DNA from: Pseudoxanthomonas winnipegensis | GTDB lineage: Bacteria > Pseudomonadota > Gammaproteobacteria > Xanthomonadales > Xanthomonadaceae | DNA length: 64,000 bases | NCBI RefSeq assembly: GCF_004283755.1 | Contig: NZ_SHMH01000001.1 | Span: 1 to 64,000, forward strand | Reading direction: 5' to 3' | Program-made: the position numbers and the translations under genes | Notes under the pieces: generated by a model | What the model was told of the DNA's origin: nothing | The model's input: only the letters and a program-made list of their open reading frames with translations | Databases searched by the model: none | Shown: positions 34,214-44,036 of the stretch, piece by piece | Layout of the letters: each line of letters opens with the position of its first letter | Position numbering within the stretch: the first letter of the stretch is position 1

Positions 34214-34657
34214 TTACTTCACCACGCGCAGATGCGGGCGCTTGGCCGGCGGCGGCGTCGGTTCGTCCGGGGCCGCGCCATCGGGCGAAGGCGGTTCGTC
34301 ATCGTCGTGCGGACCCTGCCCGGCGGCGATGTCCTCGGGCAGCGCCATCCCCTGGCCGGTCTCGCGCGCATAGATCGCCAGCACCGCCGAGATCGGCACG
34401 TTGACCGGATAGCTCACCCCGCCGAAGCGTGCGCTGAAGCTGACCGTCAGGTTGTCGATGACCAGGTGCGCGACCGCACGCTGGGCGATGTTGAGCACCA
34501 CCCGGCCTTCCTTGACCGCGCTGGAGGGCACCTGCACCCCGGGCTGGGTCGCATCGACCAGCAGGTGCGGGGTCATGTCGTTGTCGGCGATCCATTCGGC
34601 CAGCGCCCGCAGCAGATACGGGCGATGGCTGGTCATCGGGGGCACGTCTTCAGTCAT
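34214..34657 (-). CDS. sspB: ClpXP adaptor SspB
   Basis: SspB delivers ssrA-tagged stalled-ribosome products to ClpXP. The 147-residue protein has a folded substrate-binding domain (about 8-115: RPYLLRALAEWIADNDMTPHLLVDA, GRVVLNIAQRAVAHLVIDN, VSFSARFGGVSYPVNVPISAVLAIYARETGQGM). A flexible acidic/Pro linker follows, ending in the conserved ClpX-binding tail (RPHLRVVK). ATG 34657 or the internal ATG 34636 could be the start. It follows sspA on the same strand, the usual petABC-sspA-sspB order. Confidence 0.95.
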   Translation of the reverse strand: MTEDVPPMTSHRPYLLRALAEWIADNDMTPHLLVDATQPGVQVPSSAVKEGRVVLNIAQRAVAHLVIDNLTVSFSARFGGVSYPVNVPISAVLAIYARETGQGMALPEDIAAGQGPHDDDEPPSPDGAAPDEPTPPPAKRPHLRVVK

Positions 34658-34757
34658 GCCCGCAGTTTAGCCAAGAGCGAGGAACGAGGGGGAGAAGACG
34701 GCGGCGCAAGCGCCACCTGCTCATCCACGCCTCAGCGCTTCGGGCTCACTCCTGCCT

Positions 34758-35387
34758 TCAGGCCGGCAGATCGCGCAGCTTCTTTTCCTGCTCGGTCAGG
34801 CTGCGCACGAAGCCCGGATTGCGGAAGATGCGGTTGCCGTAATCCTCGATCGCCTTGCCGTCCTTGGGCAGGCCGACGTCCAGCGACTGCAGGCGCCAGA
34901 TGATCGGGGCCATGGCGCAGTCGGCCAGGCTCATTTCCGGGTTGAGGAAGAACTTGCTGGCCTTGAACAGCGGCACCGAGGCGGTCAGCAGCTCCTTCAG
35001 GCGCTTGCGGCCGGCGTCGGCCTGGGCCTTGTTGCCCAGCTGGATGGCCTGCACCTGCGGCACCCAGTCCACCTCGATGCGCAGCATCGCCAGGCGCAGG
35101 CGCGCGCGGGAGAGCGGATCGACCGGCATCAGCGGCGGGTGCGGATAGCGCTCGTCCAGGTACTCGCTGACCACCGAGGCGGCGTACAGCGTCAGGTCGC
35201 GCTCGACCAGGGTCGGCACGGAGTGATAGGGGTTGAGGTCGATCAGGTCCTCGGGCGGATTCTGCGGATCGACCGGCACCAGGTCGTAGCTGACGCCTTT
35301 GGCGGCCAGCACCAGCCGCACGCGGTGGCACAGCACATCATCCACGGAGGAGAACAGCGTCAGGGTATTTCGCATGCGGGCACTCAT
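34758..35387 (-). CDS. sspA: Stringent starvation protein A (GST-fold)
   Basis: SspA is a glutathione-transferase-fold protein that binds RNA polymerase and modulates stress and virulence gene expression. The 209-residue protein has an N-terminal thioredoxin-like domain (TLFSSVDDVLCHRVRLVLAAKG, NPYHSVPTLVERDLTLYAASVVSEYLDERYPHPPLMP) and a C-terminal helical domain. ATG 35387 is used; ATG 35375 is an alternative. It lies 164 bases downstream of petC and 100 bases upstream of sspB. Confidence 0.93.
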   Translation of the reverse strand: MSARMRNTLTLFSSVDDVLCHRVRLVLAAKGVSYDLVPVDPQNPPEDLIDLNPYHSVPTLVERDLTLYAASVVSEYLDERYPHPPLMPVDPLSRARLRLAMLRIEVDWVPQVQAIQLGNKAQADAGRKRLKELLTASVPLFKASKFFLNPEMSLADCAMAPIIWRLQSLDVGLPKDGKAIEDYGNRIFRNPGFVRSLTEQEKKLRDLPA

Positions 35388-35551
35388 CACCTTGTCGGGC
35401 TCATCCAGCGGCTGGCATCCACCAGCCACGCCTGTTTCTGCCAGGCTTCCTGCCTGGACACCGCGTCGCGGCATGCCGCGAGACGCGATGAACATGAACA
35501 TAGCAGGCAGCCGCCGATTTGCGCACCCCTGCTGGAGGTCATGACCCCGCT

Positions 35552-36298
35552 TTAGTGGACGTCCTTCCAGAACTCCTTCTTCAGCAGGAAGGCCAGGAAG
35601 GTCAGCCCCGCCAGGAACAGGATCACCCACACGCCCATGCTCTGGCGCTTGAGCGCGGCCGGCTCGCCGGCGTACTCGAGGAAGTTGGTGATATCGCGCA
35701 CGGTGCGGTCGAACTCGGCCGGACTCTCGGTCCCGGGCGAGGCCAGCACCAGCGCCTCGACCGGCTTTTCCTTGGTCTGCGGGTCTTCCGGGCCGAACTT
35801 GGCGTGCTGCAGGCCCTGCAGCTCCCACAACGGGTTGGGCATGGAGGCGTTGGGGAACAGCTTGTTGTTCCAGCCCAGCGGCCGGCTCTCGTCCAGGTAG
35901 AAGGACTTGAGGTAGGTGTAGACCCAGTCCGGGCCGCGCACCCGGGCGATCAGACTCAGGTCCGGCGGCATCTTGCCGAACCACTTGGTCGCCCCGTCGT
36001 GCGGCATGGCCACCTGCACCTGCTGCCCCACCGGCGCGCCGGTAAAGTTGAGGTTGGCCATCACCTGGTCCTCGGTCAGGCCCAGGTCCTGGGCCATGCG
36101 CGAATAGCGCAGGTACTTGAGCGAGTGGCAGCCCGAGCAGTAGCCCATGAACAGCTTGGCGCCGCGCTGCAGCGAGGCCTTGTCGCTCAGGTCGTTGCCG
36201 GCCTGCAGCGTCGCGCCGCCCTCGGCGGCCAGCAGGCCGGTGCTCAGCAGCAGGCCAGCGGCGAAGGCCGCCAGCCGCGGGAGAAGGCGCTTAGTCAT
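35552..36298 (-). CDS. petC: Cytochrome c1 subunit of the bc1 complex
   Basis: This 248-residue cytochrome c1 has signal peptide MTKRLLPRLAAFAAGLLLSTGLLA. The covalent haem motif is Cys54-x-x-Cys57-His58 (CSGCHSLKYLRYSR). A likely Met axial ligand lies in the region near MPPDLSL or NPLWEL, and a C-terminal membrane anchor (GVWVILFLAGLTFLAFLLKKEFWKDVH) is present. It passes electrons from the Rieske centre to soluble cytochrome c. It overlaps the petB 3' end by 8 bases and is the last gene of petABC. Confidence 0.96.
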   Translation of the reverse strand: MTKRLLPRLAAFAAGLLLSTGLLAAEGGATLQAGNDLSDKASLQRGAKLFMGYCSGCHSLKYLRYSRMAQDLGLTEDQVMANLNFTGAPVGQQVQVAMPHDGATKWFGKMPPDLSLIARVRGPDWVYTYLKSFYLDESRPLGWNNKLFPNASMPNPLWELQGLQHAKFGPEDPQTKEKPVEALVLASPGTESPAEFDRTVRDITNFLEYAGEPAALKRQSMGVWVILFLAGLTFLAFLLKKEFWKDVH

Positions 36299-37556
36299 GC
36301 GTGCTCACCCGGTCGGGCACCGGCTTGGTGCGTTCAAGGCCGAAGAACGTGTACACCCACAGGAAGATGAAGAAGCCGAAGTAGCAGCAGGTCAGTACCC
36401 GGCCGATGTAGGTTTCGGTGATGTCCGTGCCGGGGCCCGACCCGATCTTGCCCAGGTAGACGAAGCTGAAGGCGAAGATGCCCAGCGCGATCTTGTAGGC
36501 CAGGCCGCGGTAGCGGATCGAGCGCACCTTGCCGCGGTCCAGCCAGGGCACCGTGAACAGGATGGCGATGGCCGAGAACATCACCAGCACGCCGCCGAGC
36601 TTGTTGGGCACCACGCGCAACATCGCGTAGTAGGGCGTGTAGTACCAGACCGGCTTGATGTGCTCGGGCGTCACCAGGCGGTTGGCCTCGGTGAAGTTGT
36701 CGTGCTCCAGGAACAGGCCACCGAAGGCCGGCGCGAAGAAGATGATGAACGCACCGATCACCAGCAGGAAGCCCACGCCGACCAGGTCCTTGACCGTGTA
36801 GTACGGGTGGAACGGGATCGTGTCGATCGGCGCGGTCTTGCTCCAGCGGTTGCCCTTGGGCCCGTGCTTGGTGTCCACGCCCTGCGGGTTGTTGGAGCCG
36901 ACCTCATGCAGCGCGCCCAGGTGCAGCACCACCAGCAGCAGCAGCACCAGCGGCAGCGCGATCACGTGCAGGGCGAAGAAGCGGTTGAGCGTGGCATCGC
37001 TGGGCAGGTAGTCGCCCATGATCCATTCGGTCAGGCCCTGCCCGATCACCGGGATGGCGCCGAACAGCGAGATGATCACCTTGGCGCCCCAGAACGACAT
37101 CTGGCCCCAGGGCAGCACGTAGCCCATGAAGGCCTCGGCCATCAGCACCAGGTAGATCAGCATGCCTAAGATCCACACCAGCTCGCGCGGCTTCTGGTAG
37201 CTGCCGTACATCAGCCCGCGGAACATGTGCAGGTAGACCACAATGAAGAACAGCGAGGCGCCGGTGGAATGCATGTACCGGATCAGCCAGCCCCACTCGA
37301 CGTCGCGCATGATGTACTCGACCGAGGCAAAGGCCTCGGCCGCGCTGGTCTTGTAGTTCATCGTCAGGAAGATGCCGGTGACGATCTGGTTGACCAGGAT
37401 CAACAGGGCCAGCGAGCCCATGTAGTACCAGAAGTTGAAGTTCTTCGGCGCGTAGTACTCACTCATGTGCTTGCGGTACATGGGCATCAGCCCGGGCGCC
37501 CGCGCCGTGACCCAGTCGAAGACTCCGTTGGCCGCTCGCGTGATGACGTTGGACAT
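36291..37556 (-). CDS. petB: Cytochrome b subunit of the bc1 complex
   Basis: This 421-residue polytopic protein carries two b haems. It has eight or so transmembrane helices, with bis-His haem ligands in helices B and D (WLIRYMHSTGASLFFIVVYLHMFRGL and FFALHVIALPLVLLLLVVLHLGALHEVGSNNP). The Qo-site PEWY-type loop is represented by the HIKPVWYYTPYYAMLRVVPNKLGG stretch, Pro-Val-Trp-Tyr instead of the canonical PEWY. The C-terminus is fused as a single full-length b subunit. Start ATG 37556 overlaps the petA stop by one base. Confidence 0.97.
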   Translation of the reverse strand: MSNVITRAANGVFDWVTARAPGLMPMYRKHMSEYYAPKNFNFWYYMGSLALLILVNQIVTGIFLTMNYKTSAAEAFASVEYIMRDVEWGWLIRYMHSTGASLFFIVVYLHMFRGLMYGSYQKPRELVWILGMLIYLVLMAEAFMGYVLPWGQMSFWGAKVIISLFGAIPVIGQGLTEWIMGDYLPSDATLNRFFALHVIALPLVLLLLVVLHLGALHEVGSNNPQGVDTKHGPKGNRWSKTAPIDTIPFHPYYTVKDLVGVGFLLVIGAFIIFFAPAFGGLFLEHDNFTEANRLVTPEHIKPVWYYTPYYAMLRVVPNKLGGVLVMFSAIAILFTVPWLDRGKVRSIRYRGLAYKIALGIFAFSFVYLGKIGSGPGTDITETYIGRVLTCCYFGFFIFLWVYTFFGLERTKPVPDRVSTHD

Positions 37557-38176
37557 CAGGCAGCTCCCTGCGGATCGACGCCGATGATGATGGTGTTGTC
37601 GTCCTGGTAGTGATGCGGCGGCACCAGCAGGTTGATCGGCGCCGGCACGCCCTGGAACACGCGCCCGGACATGTCGAAGCGCGACTTGTGGCAGGGGCAG
37701 AAGTAGCCGCCCTTCCACTGCGGATCGAACGGCTCGGGCCGGATCTCGGCGATGATCTCCGGCGAGCAGCCCAGGTGCGTGCACAGGCCGACCAGCACCG
37801 AGATCTCGGGCTTGATCGACCGGAACTCGGGATTGCCCTTGAGCACGTAGGCCGGCTGCTGGTCCTTGTTGGTGCTCTCCGGATCGCGCAGGCGATCGTC
37901 TAGGCTCGGCAGCGCGTCCAGGATCGCCTTGGAGCGCTTGACCACCCAGATCGGCTGGCCGCGCCATTCCAGCACCATGCGCTGGCCTTCCTGCAACCCG
38001 GTGATGTCGGCGGTCACCGGTGCGCCGGCGAGCTTGGCCCGGGCGCTTGGATTCCATGACTTGATGAACGGGACGGCCAGAAAGCCCGCACCCACGGCAC
38101 CGACGACTGCGGTGGTGGCCGTCAGGAACCGGCGGCGCCCCGCATCCACGGGCATTGTGACCTCGTCGTTGGCCAT
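37556..38176 (-). CDS. petA: Rieske iron-sulphur subunit of the bc1 complex
   Basis: This 206-residue protein has an N-terminal twin-arginine-type signal anchor (GRRRFLTATTAVVGAVGAGFLAVPFI). Its C-terminal Rieske domain binds [2Fe-2S] through Cys132-Thr-His134-Leu-Gly-Cys137 and Cys160-Pro-Cys-His163; Cys137 and Cys162 probably form the disulphide. It moves electrons from quinol at the Qo site to cytochrome c1. It is the first gene of petABC. Confidence 0.97.
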   Translation of the reverse strand: MANDEVTMPVDAGRRRFLTATTAVVGAVGAGFLAVPFIKSWNPSARAKLAGAPVTADITGLQEGQRMVLEWRGQPIWVVKRSKAILDALPSLDDRLRDPESTNKDQQPAYVLKGNPEFRSIKPEISVLVGLCTHLGCSPEIIAEIRPEPFDPQWKGGYFCPCHKSRFDMSGRVFQGVPAPINLLVPPHHYQDDNTIIIGVDPQGAA

Positions 38177-38363
38177 CCCTTACTCCGCGAAAACATCTTG
38201 AGGTAGCTGTCTGGCTGCCAGTGATGGGGCCGATGGAACGGCCTCATCGCAAGAGCGCGTCGGAGTCTAACTGAATAAAAAATTTCGCCACAACAATCCC
38301 TTTCCGATCAATCAGTTGGAAAAGGAAAACCCGGCCATTCCGGTACTGCAGCGCAACATCCGT

Positions 38364-39284
38364 TCAGCGAAGACCGACCGTCCCCAGGTTGGCCCGGTAG
38401 CGCTCGGCCAGCACGCCCACGCGCTGCACGTAGCGCTGGGTCTCGGCATAGGGCGGCACGCCGCCGTTGCGGTCCACCGCGCCTTCGCCGGCGTTGTAGC
38501 CGGCCGCGGCCAGAGTCAGATTGCCCTGGTAGCGCTTGAGCAGCCAGGCCAGGTACTGCACGCCGCCGCGGATGTTCTGCGTGGCGTTGTAGGCATCGTC
38601 CACGCCGAAACGGCGCGCGGTGGCCGGCATCAGCTGCATCAGCCCCATCGCGCCGGCGCGCGAGAGCGCCAGCGGGTTGTAGGAGGATTCGGCATGGATG
38701 ATGGCGCGCACGATCGCCTCTTCCACGCCGAATTCGCGCGCGGCCGAGGCGATCTCGCTCTCGTAGGCGACCGTGTTCAGTCGCACCGCGCCGAAGTTGA
38801 GGTTGGGATTGCCGCAGGCGTAGCAGGTCTCGATGAAGCTGTACTTGATCGTGCGGATGTCGGCGCTGGCCAGCCCGCGCGGACGGGCGCTGGTGTAGTT
38901 GCGCACCCCGTCCTTGATGAAGGAATACACCTGGCCGCTGACCACGCGGCGCGGCGGCACGGCGGCGGGCTTGGCCACGGCGGCAGTCGGCGGCGGCGGT
39001 GCGGCCGGGACGATGGCCGTCGAAGGCCGCGACTCGACGCTGGGCGGCACGATGGCGGCAGGCGCGGCAGGCGCAGGAGGTCTGTGCGCCGGCGCGCTGG
39101 TCTGGGCGCGGCGCGCCGGCTCGGCCCGGTATTGGCTCACCACCGTGCAGGTGGCGCCGGAGACGCGCTTGCTGACGTAGGCCGGGATCCCGTCGGCGCC
39201 GACGCACTTATACAACGTGCCGGCGCTGGCCGGCAGCGCGACCAGCGCGGCAGCGATCATCCCCAGTCGCAGCAGCCCCCTCAT
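38364..39284 (-). CDS. Lytic transglycosylase (Slt-like) with DUF4124 N-terminus
   Basis: This 306-residue exported protein has a signal peptide (cut after ALPASA) and an N-terminal DUF4124-like segment ([19 protein letters not shown]). A long Ala/Pro linker leads to a C-terminal SLT domain (about 175-295). The catalytic Glu is in [27 protein letters not shown], followed by the family's [20 protein letters not shown] and [10 protein letters not shown]. It cleaves peptidoglycan glycan strands to 1,6-anhydro ends. It lies downstream of petA with a 187-base gap that holds the petABC promoter. Confidence 0.93.
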   Translation of the reverse strand: MRGLLRLGMIAAALVALPASAGTLYKCVGADGIPAYVSKRVSGATCTVVSQYRAEPARRAQTSAPAHRPPAPAAPAAIVPPSVESRPSTAIVPAAPPPPTAAVAKPAAVPPRRVVSGQVYSFIKDGVRNYTSARPRGLASADIRTIKYSFIETCYACGNPNLNFGAVRLNTVAYESEIASAAREFGVEEAIVRAIIHAESSYNPLALSRAGAMGLMQLMPATARRFGVDDAYNATQNIRGGVQYLAWLLKRYQGNLTLAAAGYNAGEGAVDRNGGVPPYAETQRYVQRVGVLAERYRANLGTVGLR

Positions 39285-39484
39285 GGGCGCGAGTGTCCCA
39301 GCTTATCAATGACTTAACAAGCATTCAGCGCGCGGTCGGCAGGGCGACGCGCCGGTGGGACGCGGCACAGCGTTTGCACTCCTCGGCCCCCGCGCGCGAC
39401 TGCCCGGTGCGCCTGCCGTCCGGCGCAAGCCGCCAAGCCGCTAAACTAACCGGCTTCCCCGCCCACCCGCCTGGATTAAGCGCC

Positions 39485-40915
39485 ATGACCGGGACGCCAG
39501 ACGTCACCCTGCCCACCTCGGGCGACACCTCGCTCATCCCGCTGCCCTTCGTCGCCACCCGGCCGGCGCAGGCGCGCGGCAAGCTGTACATCAAGACCCA
39601 CGGTTGCCAGATGAACGAGTACGACTCGGCCAAGATGGCCGACGTGCTCGCCCAGGCCGAAGGGCTGGAGCTGACCGACCGGCCTGAGGAGGCCGACGTC
39701 ATCCTGGTCAACACCTGCTCGATCCGCGAGAAGGCGCAGGAGAAGGTCTTCAGCCAGCTGGGCCGCTGGAAGGAATTCAAGACCGGCGGCCGCGAGGTCA
39801 TCATCGGTGTCGGCGGCTGCGTGGCGTCCCAGGAAGGCGAGGCCATCGTCAAGCGCGCGCCCTACGTGGATCTGGTGTTCGGCCCGCAGACCCTGCACCG
39901 CCTGCCCGAGCTGATCCGCGCGCGGCGCGAACAGAACCGCCCGCAGGTGGACATCAGCTTCCCGGAGATCGAGAAGTTCGACGCCCTGCCCGAACCGCGG
40001 GCCGAGGGCCCGAGCGCCTTCGTGTCGATCATGGAGGGGTGCAGCAAGTACTGCAGCTTCTGCGTGGTGCCCTATACCCGCGGCACCGAGGTGAGCCGGC
40101 CGTTCGAGGACGTGCTGGTCGAGGTGGCGCAGTTGGCCGCCCAGGGCGTGCGCGAGATCAACCTGCTCGGCCAGAACGTCAACGCCTACCGCGGCCCGTA
40201 CGGCGAAGGCGAGATCGCGGATCTGGGCATGCTGATCCGCACCATCGCCCAGATCGAGGGCGTGGGCCGCATCCGCTTCACCACCTCCCATCCGCTGGAG
40301 TTCTCCGACACACTCATCGATGCGTATCGCGACGTGCCGCAGCTGGCCAACTACCTGCACCTGCCGGTGCAGGCGGGCAGCGACCGCATCCTCAGCGCGA
40401 TGAAGCGCGGCTACACCGCGCTGGAGTTCAAGTCCAAGATCCGCAAGCTGCGCGCGGTGCGGCCGGACATCTCGATCAGCTCGGACTTCATCGTCGGCTT
40501 CCCCGGCGAGACCGATGCGGACTTCGAGAAGACCATGAAGCTGATCGAGGACGTGGGCTTCGACCAGAGCTTCTCCTTCATCTACTCGCGCCGTCCAGGC
40601 ACGCCGGCGGCCGACCTGGCCGACGACACGCCCAGCCAGATCAAGCACGCGCGCCTGGAGCGCCTGCAGGCGCGCATCAACGCCTTCGCCGCGGAGATCT
40701 CGCAGAAGATGGTCGGCAGCGTGCAGACCGTGCTGGTCGAGGGCCCGTCGAAGAAGAATCCCAACGAGCTCACCGGCAAGACCGAGAACATGCGCTCGGT
40801 GAACTTCCCCGCGCCGCAGCGCCTGATCGGCCAGTTCGTCGATGTGCTGATCACCGAGGCGCTGACCAACTCGCTGCGCGGCCGCGTGGTCACCGACACG
40901 GAGCGGGCCGCATGA
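39485..40915 (+). CDS. miaB: tRNA-2-methylthio-N6-isopentenyladenosine synthase MiaB
   Basis: MiaB is a radical-SAM methylthiotransferase acting on A37 of tRNAs reading UNN codons. The 476-residue protein starts at ATG 39485. The N-terminal UPF0004 domain carries cluster cysteines in [22 protein letters not shown] and [10 protein letters not shown]. The radical-SAM motif Cys186-x3-Cys190-x2-Cys193 ([16 protein letters not shown]) and a C-terminal TRAM domain (about 400-470) are present. The frame is open 64 codons upstream without homology. Its stop overlaps the next gene start by 4 bases. Confidence 0.97.
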   Translation: MTGTPDVTLPTSGDTSLIPLPFVATRPAQARGKLYIKTHGCQMNEYDSAKMADVLAQAEGLELTDRPEEADVILVNTCSIREKAQEKVFSQLGRWKEFKTGGREVIIGVGGCVASQEGEAIVKRAPYVDLVFGPQTLHRLPELIRARREQNRPQVDISFPEIEKFDALPEPRAEGPSAFVSIMEGCSKYCSFCVVPYTRGTEVSRPFEDVLVEVAQLAAQGVREINLLGQNVNAYRGPYGEGEIADLGMLIRTIAQIEGVGRIRFTTSHPLEFSDTLIDAYRDVPQLANYLHLPVQAGSDRILSAMKRGYTALEFKSKIRKLRAVRPDISISSDFIVGFPGETDADFEKTMKLIEDVGFDQSFSFIYSRRPGTPAADLADDTPSQIKHARLERLQARINAFAAEISQKMVGSVQTVLVEGPSKKNPNELTGKTENMRSVNFPAPQRLIGQFVDVLITEALTNSLRGRVVTDTERAA

Positions 40916-41730
40916 CCGCGCGCATCAGCCGCGACACCCAGCTGTGCATGTCGCTGTCCGGACGGCCGGGCAACTTCGGCACGCGCTTCCAGAACTACCT
41001 CTACGACGCGCTGGGGCTGGACTACCTGTACAAGGCGTTCACCACGACCGACCTGGAGGGCGCGATCGCCGGCATCCGCGCGCTGGGCATCCGCGGCTGC
41101 GCGGTGTCGATGCCCTTCAAGGAGGCGGTGATCCCGCTGCTGGATGGCCTGCAGCCGTCGGCCAAGGCGATCGATTCGGTCAACACCGTCCTCAACACCG
41201 AGGGCGTGCTGCGCGGCTACAACACCGACTACACCGCGGTGGCCACGCTGATCGCCGACAGTGGGCTGTCGCCGGACACACCGGTGGCGCTGCGCGGCAG
41301 CGGCGGCATGGCCAAGGCCACCGCCTGCGCGCTGCGCGACGGCGGATTCGCCCGGGGCTGGGTGGTGGCGCGCAACGCGGTGGCCGGCCAGCGCCTGGCG
41401 CGCACCGCCGGCTGGCAGTGGTCCGAGGACATGCGCGGCGTGACCGCCGGGCTGCTGGTCAACGTGACCCCGATCGGCATGGAAGGCAGTTCCGATGCGC
41501 AGTCGCTGGCCTTCACCGAAGCGGAAGTCGCCGCGGCGCAGCTGGTCTTCGACGTGGTCGCCATCCCGGTGGAAACCCCGATGATCCGGCTGGCGCGCGC
41601 CCTGGGCAAGCCGGTGATCACCGGCGGCGAGGTGATCGTGCTGCAGGCGGTGGAGCAGTTCGTCCTGTACACCGGCGTGCGGCCCGAGCCCGAGCTGGTC
41701 GCCCGCGCCGCCGCGCACGCGCTGGGCTGA
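40912..41730 (+). CDS. Shikimate dehydrogenase-like oxidoreductase (AroE-like)
   Basis: This 272-residue AroE-fold protein keeps the catalytic Lys70 and Asp106 (MPFKEAV, NTDYTAV), Asn91 (DSVNTV) and a nucleotide-binding loop G-S-G-G-M-A-K-A (129-136). The substrate-binding S-x-S of true AroE near the N-terminus is replaced by [14 protein letters not shown], as in the AroE-like side branch. The natural substrate is therefore probably not shikimate. It is translationally coupled to miaB (ATGA) and ends one base before the convergent XRE regulator. Confidence 0.85.
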   Translation: MTARISRDTQLCMSLSGRPGNFGTRFQNYLYDALGLDYLYKAFTTTDLEGAIAGIRALGIRGCAVSMPFKEAVIPLLDGLQPSAKAIDSVNTVLNTEGVLRGYNTDYTAVATLIADSGLSPDTPVALRGSGGMAKATACALRDGGFARGWVVARNAVAGQRLARTAGWQWSEDMRGVTAGLLVNVTPIGMEGSSDAQSLAFTEAEVAAAQLVFDVVAIPVETPMIRLARALGKPVITGGEVIVLQAVEQFVLYTGVRPEPELVARAAAHALG

Positions 41731-42507
41731 TCAGCGCCGCGCGCGCCTGCGCGGATCGCGGGCAGGCGGCGCGCTTTCCGCACGCAGGCTGTCGACCAGC
41801 GAAAACACCCACGGCCTCAGCGCGACCAGCATGCCGACGCTGCGCCGCCGCTCCGGCGGTAGGCTGATGTCGAGCTCGGCCGCCTCCTTGAAGTCGACCA
41901 CCAGCTTGTCCAGCTTGCGCCGCAGCGTGGCGACCGACGCCTCGCCGAGTTCGCCGATTTCCAGGGCCAGGTGCGCCTCGGCCGCGGCGAAGTCGTCCTT
42001 GAGGAATTCATGGCTGGCCATCTGCAGGTAGCGGGCGCGCACCGGCCCGTCGTCGCGCCATGAGAAATCGCGCGGCACGCGCAGGCGCACGTGGTTACCC
42101 GGCAGCATGTCGAGCAGGCGCAGACGATCGAGCTGGGCCAGCAGCCGCACCAGCTCGGGCGGCCTGAGTCCGAAGCCTTCGCCGATCGCCGCGGTACGCC
42201 AGCCTTGGCATAGCAGGTGGAAGACGGTCATCAGCCGCGGCTCGGCCGCCAACGACCGCTCCTGGTGCAGGGTGAGATGGCGGCGCGATTCGCGTGCGCC
42301 GCGGGCCGTGCGCGCCAGCTCGAAGAAGTCGATGTCCAGCACTTCGCAGATCTGCTCCAGGCGCGCCAGGTCCATGCGCCCGCTGGACAGCACGCGCTTG
42401 ATCGTCGGCTCGGACACCCCCAGCGCCGCGGCCAGGTCGGCATAGCGCCAGCCGCGTTCCTTGAGTAGGCGCTTGAGCGCGGTGAGCAGGCGTTCGCGGT
42501 CGGCCAT
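41731..42507 (-). CDS. XRE-family transcriptional regulator
   Basis: This 258-residue protein has an N-terminal Cro/C1 helix-turn-helix (about 5-60: LLTALKRLLKERGWRYADLAAALGVSEPTIKRVLSSGRMDLARLEQICEVL). The roughly 190-residue C-terminal domain is helical, with no catalytic motif visible, and may sense a ligand. It is divergent from the FAD oxidase-methyltransferase pair (115 bases between starts), so it is a likely regulator of that pair. It ends adjacent to the convergent AroE-like gene. Confidence 0.88.
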   Translation of the reverse strand: MADRERLLTALKRLLKERGWRYADLAAALGVSEPTIKRVLSSGRMDLARLEQICEVLDIDFFELARTARGARESRRHLTLHQERSLAAEPRLMTVFHLLCQGWRTAAIGEGFGLRPPELVRLLAQLDRLRLLDMLPGNHVRLRVPRDFSWRDDGPVRARYLQMASHEFLKDDFAAAEAHLALEIGELGEASVATLRRKLDKLVVDFKEAAELDISLPPERRRSVGMLVALRPWVFSLVDSLRAESAPPARDPRRRARR

Positions 42508-42622
42508 GGCGATGGAAGCGCGTCACAGGAGGATGGAAGGGATCATATTCCGATACTTGTCCTAACTTGATTGCGGATCTTGATCCGCAGCGCGCAGGGT
42601 GCGCTCACCTCTCCAGCCAAGC

Positions 42623-44035
42623 ATGCGCATGCCCGCCCTGCCCGCTCCAGCCTGTCGGCCCGCCGAACTGCTCAACGATGTCCATGCCCGCCTCAATCCC
42701 ACGCGGGCGCACGTGCTGCGGCCCGGCTCGGTGGCCGAGGCCTGCGCCGCGATCCGCGCCAGCGCGCGGGCCGGATCGCCGCTGATCGCCGCCGGCGCGC
42801 GGCATGCGATGGGCGGCCAGCAGTTTCTCGCCGATGGCCAGGTGCTGGACACCGCCGCGCTGGACCGCGTCGTGGACTTCGACCCGGCGCGCGGCCTGAT
42901 CACGGTCGAAGCCGGCATCCGCTGGCCTGCGCTGCTGGCCTGGCTGGCAGCGTGCCCGGACAACACGGCGGGCTGGACGATCCGCCAGAAGCAGACCGGC
43001 GCCGACGACTTCAGCCTGGGCGGCGCACTGGCCGCCAACATTCATGGGCGCGGGCTGTGCCTGGCCCCGTTCGTGGAGGACGTGGAGGCGCTGGTGCTGA
43101 TCGATGCGCAGGGCCAGCGGTTACAGGCCAGCCGCGGCGAGGGGGCCGAGTTGTTCGCCCTGGTGGCCGGCGGCTACGGGCTCTTCGGCCTGGTGGTGGA
43201 GATGACGTTGCGGCTAATGCCCCGGCGGACGCTGCGCCGCCAGGTGTCGCTGGCCCGCATCGGCGGCGTGCAGCGCGCATTCGAGGACGCGATCGCCCAA
43301 GGCTGCACGTATGGCGATTTCCAGTTCGCGATCGATCCGCGTAGCGAGGACTTCCTCGATCTGGGCGTGCTGTCCTGCTATCGCCCGGTCGATGGCGTCG
43401 AACCCGACGCGCCGCGCCATCTGCAGGCCGAGGACTTCGGCCGGCTGCTGTGGCTGGCCCACCAAGCGCCCTCGCGCGCCTTTCAGGAATACGCCGATTT
43501 CTATCTGTCTACCGACGGCCAGCACTACGCCAGCGATGCGCAGCAGACCGGCGTGTATCTGGAGGACTATCACGCGGCGGTCGATCGCAGCCTGGGCCAC
43601 TGTGGCTCGGAGATGATCACCGAGTTGTACGTGCCGCGCGGCGCGCTGGCGGGCTTCATGGGCCGCGCCGCCGACAGCCTGCGTCGCGATCACGCCCAGC
43701 CGGTCTACGGCACGGTGCGCCTGATCGAACGCGAAACGACCAGCGTGCTGGCGTGGGCACGGCAGGACTGGGCCTGCGTGGTGTTCAACCTGCACGTGCA
43801 GCACGGCCCGGCCGGCGTGCAGGCCGCGGCCGTGGCCTTCCGCGCGCTGATCGACGATGCGCTGTGGTTCGGCGGCAGCTACTACCTGACCTATCACCGC
43901 TGGGCCACGCGCGAGCAGGTGCAGGCGGCGCATCCGCGCTTCGCCGAATTCCTCCGCGCCAAGCGCGCGCTCGATCCGCAGGGCCGCTGGCAGAGCGACT
44001 GGTATCGCCACCACGCCGCGCTGGTGACGCGCTGA
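42623..44035 (+). CDS. FAD-linked oxidase (VAO/PCMH family)
   Basis: This 470-residue protein has an N-terminal PCMH-type FAD domain (about 30-210): HVLRPGSVAEACAAIRASARAGSPLIAAGARHAMGGQQ, LDTAALDRVVDFDPARGLITVEAGIRW, SLGGALAANIHGRGL and GEGAELFALVAGGYGLFGLVVEMTLRL. A substrate/cap domain follows and ends RFAEFLRAKRALDPQGRWQSDWY, typical of sugar-acid/alditol oxidase or DprE1-like enzymes. The substrate is unknown. The start is uncertain: ATG 42623 is used, with ATG 42629 and GTG 42599 as alternatives. It is paired with the methyltransferase one base downstream. Confidence 0.85.
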   Translation: MRMPALPAPACRPAELLNDVHARLNPTRAHVLRPGSVAEACAAIRASARAGSPLIAAGARHAMGGQQFLADGQVLDTAALDRVVDFDPARGLITVEAGIRWPALLAWLAACPDNTAGWTIRQKQTGADDFSLGGALAANIHGRGLCLAPFVEDVEALVLIDAQGQRLQASRGEGAELFALVAGGYGLFGLVVEMTLRLMPRRTLRRQVSLARIGGVQRAFEDAIAQGCTYGDFQFAIDPRSEDFLDLGVLSCYRPVDGVEPDAPRHLQAEDFGRLLWLAHQAPSRAFQEYADFYLSTDGQHYASDAQQTGVYLEDYHAAVDRSLGHCGSEMITELYVPRGALAGFMGRAADSLRRDHAQPVYGTVRLIERETTSVLAWARQDWACVVFNLHVQHGPAGVQAAAVAFRALIDDALWFGGSYYLTYHRWATREQVQAAHPRFAEFLRAKRALDPQGRWQSDWYRHHAALVTR

Positions 44036-44036
44036 C

